A stretch of 6,809 nt of DNA, taken from positions 1 to 6,809 of the forward strand of contig PIVQ01000391.1 in NCBI GenBank assembly GCA_003354055.1. Direction: 5' to 3'. This stretch comes from Desulfobacteraceae bacterium. Its GTDB lineage: Bacteria; Desulfobacterota; Desulfobacteria; Desulfobacterales; Desulfobacteraceae. A model generated the notes under the pieces. The model did not search any database and was not told the DNA's origin. It worked only from the letters and a program-made list of their open reading frames with translations. Each line of letters begins with the position of its first letter. Position 1 is the stretch's first letter. A program made the position numbers and the translations under genes. Shown here piece by piece: positions 4,513-6,809 of this stretch.

Positions 4513-4734
4513 ATGGCTGAAAAAATATTGGAAAACAGTGACGGAAAATTTTACGTGGATACCCATTGCATCAATTGCTCGTTATGTGCGGAAAGTGTTC
4601 CAAGTGTTTTTGCGACCAATCAGGATGAGGGGTACGAATATGTCACGCGACAACCTGTTAGTGACGAAGAGTTCAAACTTATGGCTGAAATGATATGCCT
4701 TTGTCCTGCCAGTGCGATTCAGGATAATGGGTAG
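4513..4734 (+). CDS. [4Fe-4S] ferredoxin
   Basis: This 73-residue electron carrier has the single-cluster ferredoxin pattern: C19-x2-C22-x2-C25 followed by P30 ('CAESVPSVF'), and the fourth ligand C64 before P65 ('CLCPASAIQ'). A further cysteine, C62, lies two residues before C64. The length and the 'VPSVF ... CP' layout fit monocluster ferredoxins of anaerobes. The ATG at 4513 has AGGGG about 8 nt upstream; a longer frame beginning with TTG at 4508 is a different frame and not real. It sits 41 bp after the wax ester synthase and 54 bp before the acyl-ACP-reductase-like gene, on the same strand, so it is probably co-transcribed. It may supply electrons for lipid reduction, but acyl-ACP reductases characterised so far use NADPH, so its partner here is unknown. 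Confidence 0.9.
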   Translation: MAEKILENSDGKFYVDTHCINCSLCAESVPSVFATNQDEGYEYVTRQPVSDEEFKLMAEMICLCPASAIQDNG

Positions 4735-4778
4735 ATGCGCAAGTTTTTTATGGGTGGTCAATGGGGTTCAATTTGAGG

Positions 4779-4783
4779 GGAGG
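4779..4783 (+). promoter_or_regulatory. Ribosome binding site for the GTG start of the acyl-ACP-reductase-like gene
   Basis: GGAGG lies 5 nt before the GTG at 4789. An in-frame TGA at 4774-4776 rules out an earlier start. The overlapping ATG at 4787 is in another frame and is followed at once by TGA. Confidence 0.8.
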
Positions 4784-4788
4784 AAGAT

Positions 4789-6809
4789 GTGAAACAAGTT
4801 ATTAGTGTCAGTCTTGGGGCTGCTAAGGATGATTATGAGTTTGAAACAGAATTCCTTGGCCAGCAGTTTCTTGTCCGCCGTATCGGGACTGACGGGAGTC
4901 GTGAAAAAGCCGCTCAAAAGCTGCTGGAATGTGACAAAGACGCAGATGTCATCGGTGTCGGCAGCATAAAATTCCCCCATGCCATTTCATCCAGGTACCT
5001 GTCCCGCAAACATGAGGATAAAATCAAAAGTCTGGGTAAGCGCATTCAAACCCCTGTGACCACCGGTGCCGCCTTAAGGGACGTCTCCTTTGAATGGTCC
5101 CTGCGGTTTGTGGAGCATAAGTTCAAGGACTATTTTAAGAACTCAAAAGTATTATTTTTGTCCGGTCTTACCAGTTACAAAATTGCCCGGGTTATGGCGG
5201 AGTATACGGACAACCTGACCTTTGCCGATCCGTTGATTGAAAATAATATTTCTAAACTTGTTCATTCCCTTAAGGGGTTTGAACGGTACGCCGGGGGTGC
5301 CCACGAGATCCTTGACTGGCTGCCCGGAAGAAGGCTGACCTCCTCTGTGGTGCCTTTGAAAAAGTGGAACAACTATGTGTTGAAAAAGGCCATGCAGAAG
5401 GCTTCCATCATTGTGGTGCCCCATTATAATTTTTATAAGTACCTGAGAGACACGTCCATAGAAGAGCTGGGCGGAAAGACGATTATCACCTCCACCGCCT
5501 ATGATGACCGGGTTGAGTTTTTAAAGGCCCGTGGTGTTGATGTGATTATCGATACCACCCCGAAAATCTTGGAGCGCGTGGTTGCCCCCAACGTTATTGA
5601 GGCGTTGATCCTTGCGGCTCTGGAAAAAAAATCAGACATGGTCCATCCGGATGATCTTCTTGAAATTATCAGTATGCAGAAGATGGATCCAAGGATCGTT
5701 TACCCGTCAGGCCAGGAAAAACGGGTTAACCGGTTCGCCTTTGTCATTCATCCTCTGTCCAAGGAGTTTTTAAAGAAGGACAAGGCCGTTGATTTTGTCA
5801 GCGGGTTCACGCCGCCTGTTTTCCTTGACGCGGTTGAGAAGGTGGTGGCCTATGCTCCGCCGTGGGTGTACTCAAAGGTTACCGGCGTGAAATCACCCAC
5901 CGGTGCGGAAACCGAAGGGTGGCTGATTACTGTGGGCGGAACACCGAAACAGATGCTGGCCCACAGTCCTGAATTTACCTATAAACGCCTGCTTCAGGCG
6001 GCCCGTATGGCAAAACGGATGGGGGCTCAGATCATGGGGCTCGGTGCCTTTACAAAGGTGGTTGGCGATGCCGGGGTAACCGTGGCAAAAAAGGCGGATA
6101 TCCCCATCACAACCGGGAACAGCTACAGCGCCTCCGGGGCATTGTGGGCTGCGGCTGATGCGGTGCGCCGCATGGGGCTGATTGAGATTGAGCCCGGTAA
6201 AAAAATTGCAGCCAAAACACTGGTGCTGGGGGCCTCCGGTGCCATCGGGTCTGTGTGCTGCCGCCTTCTGGCCAAAGCCTTTGACGAGGTTGTTCTGGCA
6301 GGGCGCAATACAGCTAAGCTTCTGGCTCTTCAGCAGTCCATTCTGGGTGAAACCCCGGATGTTAAACTTAAAATAACCACCAAGCCGGACCGGTATCTGG
6401 CGGACATGGACGTGATTGTGACGGCCACCTCCGGGGCCGGTAAAAAAGTGCTGGATATCACCGGAGTAAAACCCGGGTGCATCATTACGGATGTGGCAAG
6501 GCCCCTGGATCTCTCGCCTGAGGATGTGGCCAAAAGACCGGATGTCCTGGTGATTGAATCCGGGGAAATCGAGCTGCCCGGAAACCCTGAACTGAAAAGT
6601 ATCGGCCTGCCCAAAAACGTGGTCTATGCCTGCTTGGCCGAGACCATTGTTCTGGCCCTTGAGGGTAGGTATGAGATTTTTACGGTGGGTAGGGAAATCG
6701 AATGGGAAAAGGTAAGGGAAATTTACAAGATGGGGTTAAAGCACGGTATGAAGCTGGCTGCCATCTCCGGTGTGAACGGGGTGTTCAGTGATGAGGATAT
6801 TCTAAAGGT
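4789..6809 (+). CDS. Two-domain protein with C-terminal long-chain acyl-ACP reductase-like domain (3' end cut by window)
   Basis: The frame is open for 673 codons and runs off the window. From about residue 315 ('RFAFVIHPLS') the protein follows cyanobacterial acyl-ACP reductase, which reduces acyl-ACP/acyl-CoA to fatty aldehyde with NADPH. Shared features are 'GLGAFTKVV', the 'TTGNSYSA' segment at 441-448 (cyanobacterial TTGNTHTA), the Rossmann loop GASGAIG at 481-487, 'AGRN' near 504-507, and 'YACLAE' with C615 at the place of the acyl-thioester cysteine. It continues into 'YKMGLKHGMK', near the end of that family. Residues 1-310 ('MKQVISVSLGAA', 'RRIGTDG', 'GGKTIITSTAYDD', 'VIIDTTPKI') are a separate alpha/beta region. 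From memory it resembles an uncharacterised family sometimes labelled quinate 5-dehydrogenase; this is tentative. Cyanobacterial enzymes are about 340 residues, so this is roughly double. The GTG start is the first possible one after an in-frame stop and has a good GGAGG. It would supply aldehyde for the wax ester synthase upstream. Confidence 0.82.
   Translation, partial: MKQVISVSLGAAKDDYEFETEFLGQQFLVRRIGTDGSREKAAQKLLECDKDADVIGVGSIKFPHAISSRYLSRKHEDKIKSLGKRIQTPVTTGAALRDVSFEWSLRFVEHKFKDYFKNSKVLFLSGLTSYKIARVMAEYTDNLTFADPLIENNISKLVHSLKGFERYAGGAHEILDWLPGRRLTSSVVPLKKWNNYVLKKAMQKASIIVVPHYNFYKYLRDTSIEELGGKTIITSTAYDDRVEFLKARGVDVIIDTTPKILERVVAPNVIEALILAALEKKSDMVHPDDLLEIISMQKMDPRIVYPSGQEKRVNRFAFVIHPLSKEFLKKDKAVDFVSGFTPPVFLDAVEKVVAYAPPWVYSKVTGVKSPTGAETEGWLITVGGTPKQMLAHSPEFTYKRLLQAARMAKRMGAQIMGLGAFTKVVGDAGVTVAKKADIPITTGNSYSASGALWAAADAVRRMGLIEIEPGKKIAAKTLVLGASGAIGSVCCRLLAKAFDEVVLAGRNTAKLLALQQSILGETPDVKLKITTKPDRYLADMDVIVTATSGAGKKVLDITGVKPGCIITDVARPLDLSPEDVAKRPDVLVIESGEIELPGNPELKSIGLPKNVVYACLAETIVLALEGRYEIFTVGREIEWEKVREIYKMGLKHGMKLAAISGVNGVFSDEDILK

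Noticed and set aside
4508..4693. TTG-initiated open frame overlapping the ferredoxin
   Set aside because: It is in a different frame from the ferredoxin, whose four cluster cysteines are in place; the overlapping frame has no domain.
1..6809. tRNA, rRNA, CRISPR array or complete insertion sequence
   Set aside because: No tRNA cloverleaf, rRNA signature, regularly spaced repeat-spacer array or transposase motif was seen on either strand.

Overview
The window reads as a storage-lipid locus from a bacterium of moderate GC content. Gene content (PhaR-domain phasin-like proteins, a wax ester synthase, a single-cluster ferredoxin, an iron-type alcohol dehydrogenase) and codon habits suggest a sulfate-reducing Desulfobacterota, perhaps Desulfobacteraceae. 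That assignment is inference; there is no rRNA or other marker gene in the window.

Layout. The left third is on the minus strand. A 126-codon N-terminal piece of an iron-containing alcohol dehydrogenase (2-382) ends at an in-frame TAG at the window edge. A 261-bp spacer carrying a perfect 15-bp inverted repeat separates it from three small, lysine-rich, coiled-coil proteins. In transcription order these are a phasin-like protein (2442-1873), a 174-residue protein with a PhaR-type N-terminus and a histone-H1-like tail (1842-1318), and a 192-residue PhaR-domain plus phasin-domain protein (1222-644). All three end in, or contain, a similar 'LPS/LAT-x-x-x-V/I-x-x-L' coiled-coil segment. A strong promoter with an A/T-rich upstream element and an inverted repeat around the start point drives this set.

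A 337-bp divergent region (2443-2779) holds that promoter, a TetR-operator-like palindrome, a G8 tract inside a possible promoter spacer, and three 10-bp tandem repeats ending in the ribosome binding site of the first plus-strand gene.

The right two thirds are on the plus strand and probably form one operon: a wax ester synthase/diacylglycerol acyltransferase with an unusual Cys/His C-terminal extension (2780-4471), a [4Fe-4S] ferredoxin (4513-4734), and a large GTG-initiated protein (4789 to the window end). The C-terminal half of that last protein resembles cyanobacterial long-chain acyl-ACP reductase, including the catalytic cysteine.

Taken together the genes suggest a route in which an acyl thioester is reduced to a fatty aldehyde by the acyl-ACP-reductase-like enzyme, the aldehyde is reduced to an alcohol (possibly by an alcohol dehydrogenase), and the alcohol is esterified by the wax ester synthase. 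The divergently encoded phasin-like proteins would coat the resulting inclusions and regulate their formation. The individual families are seen in the sequence. The pathway, and the idea that the phasins coat wax or triacylglycerol bodies rather than polyhydroxyalkanoate, are inference.
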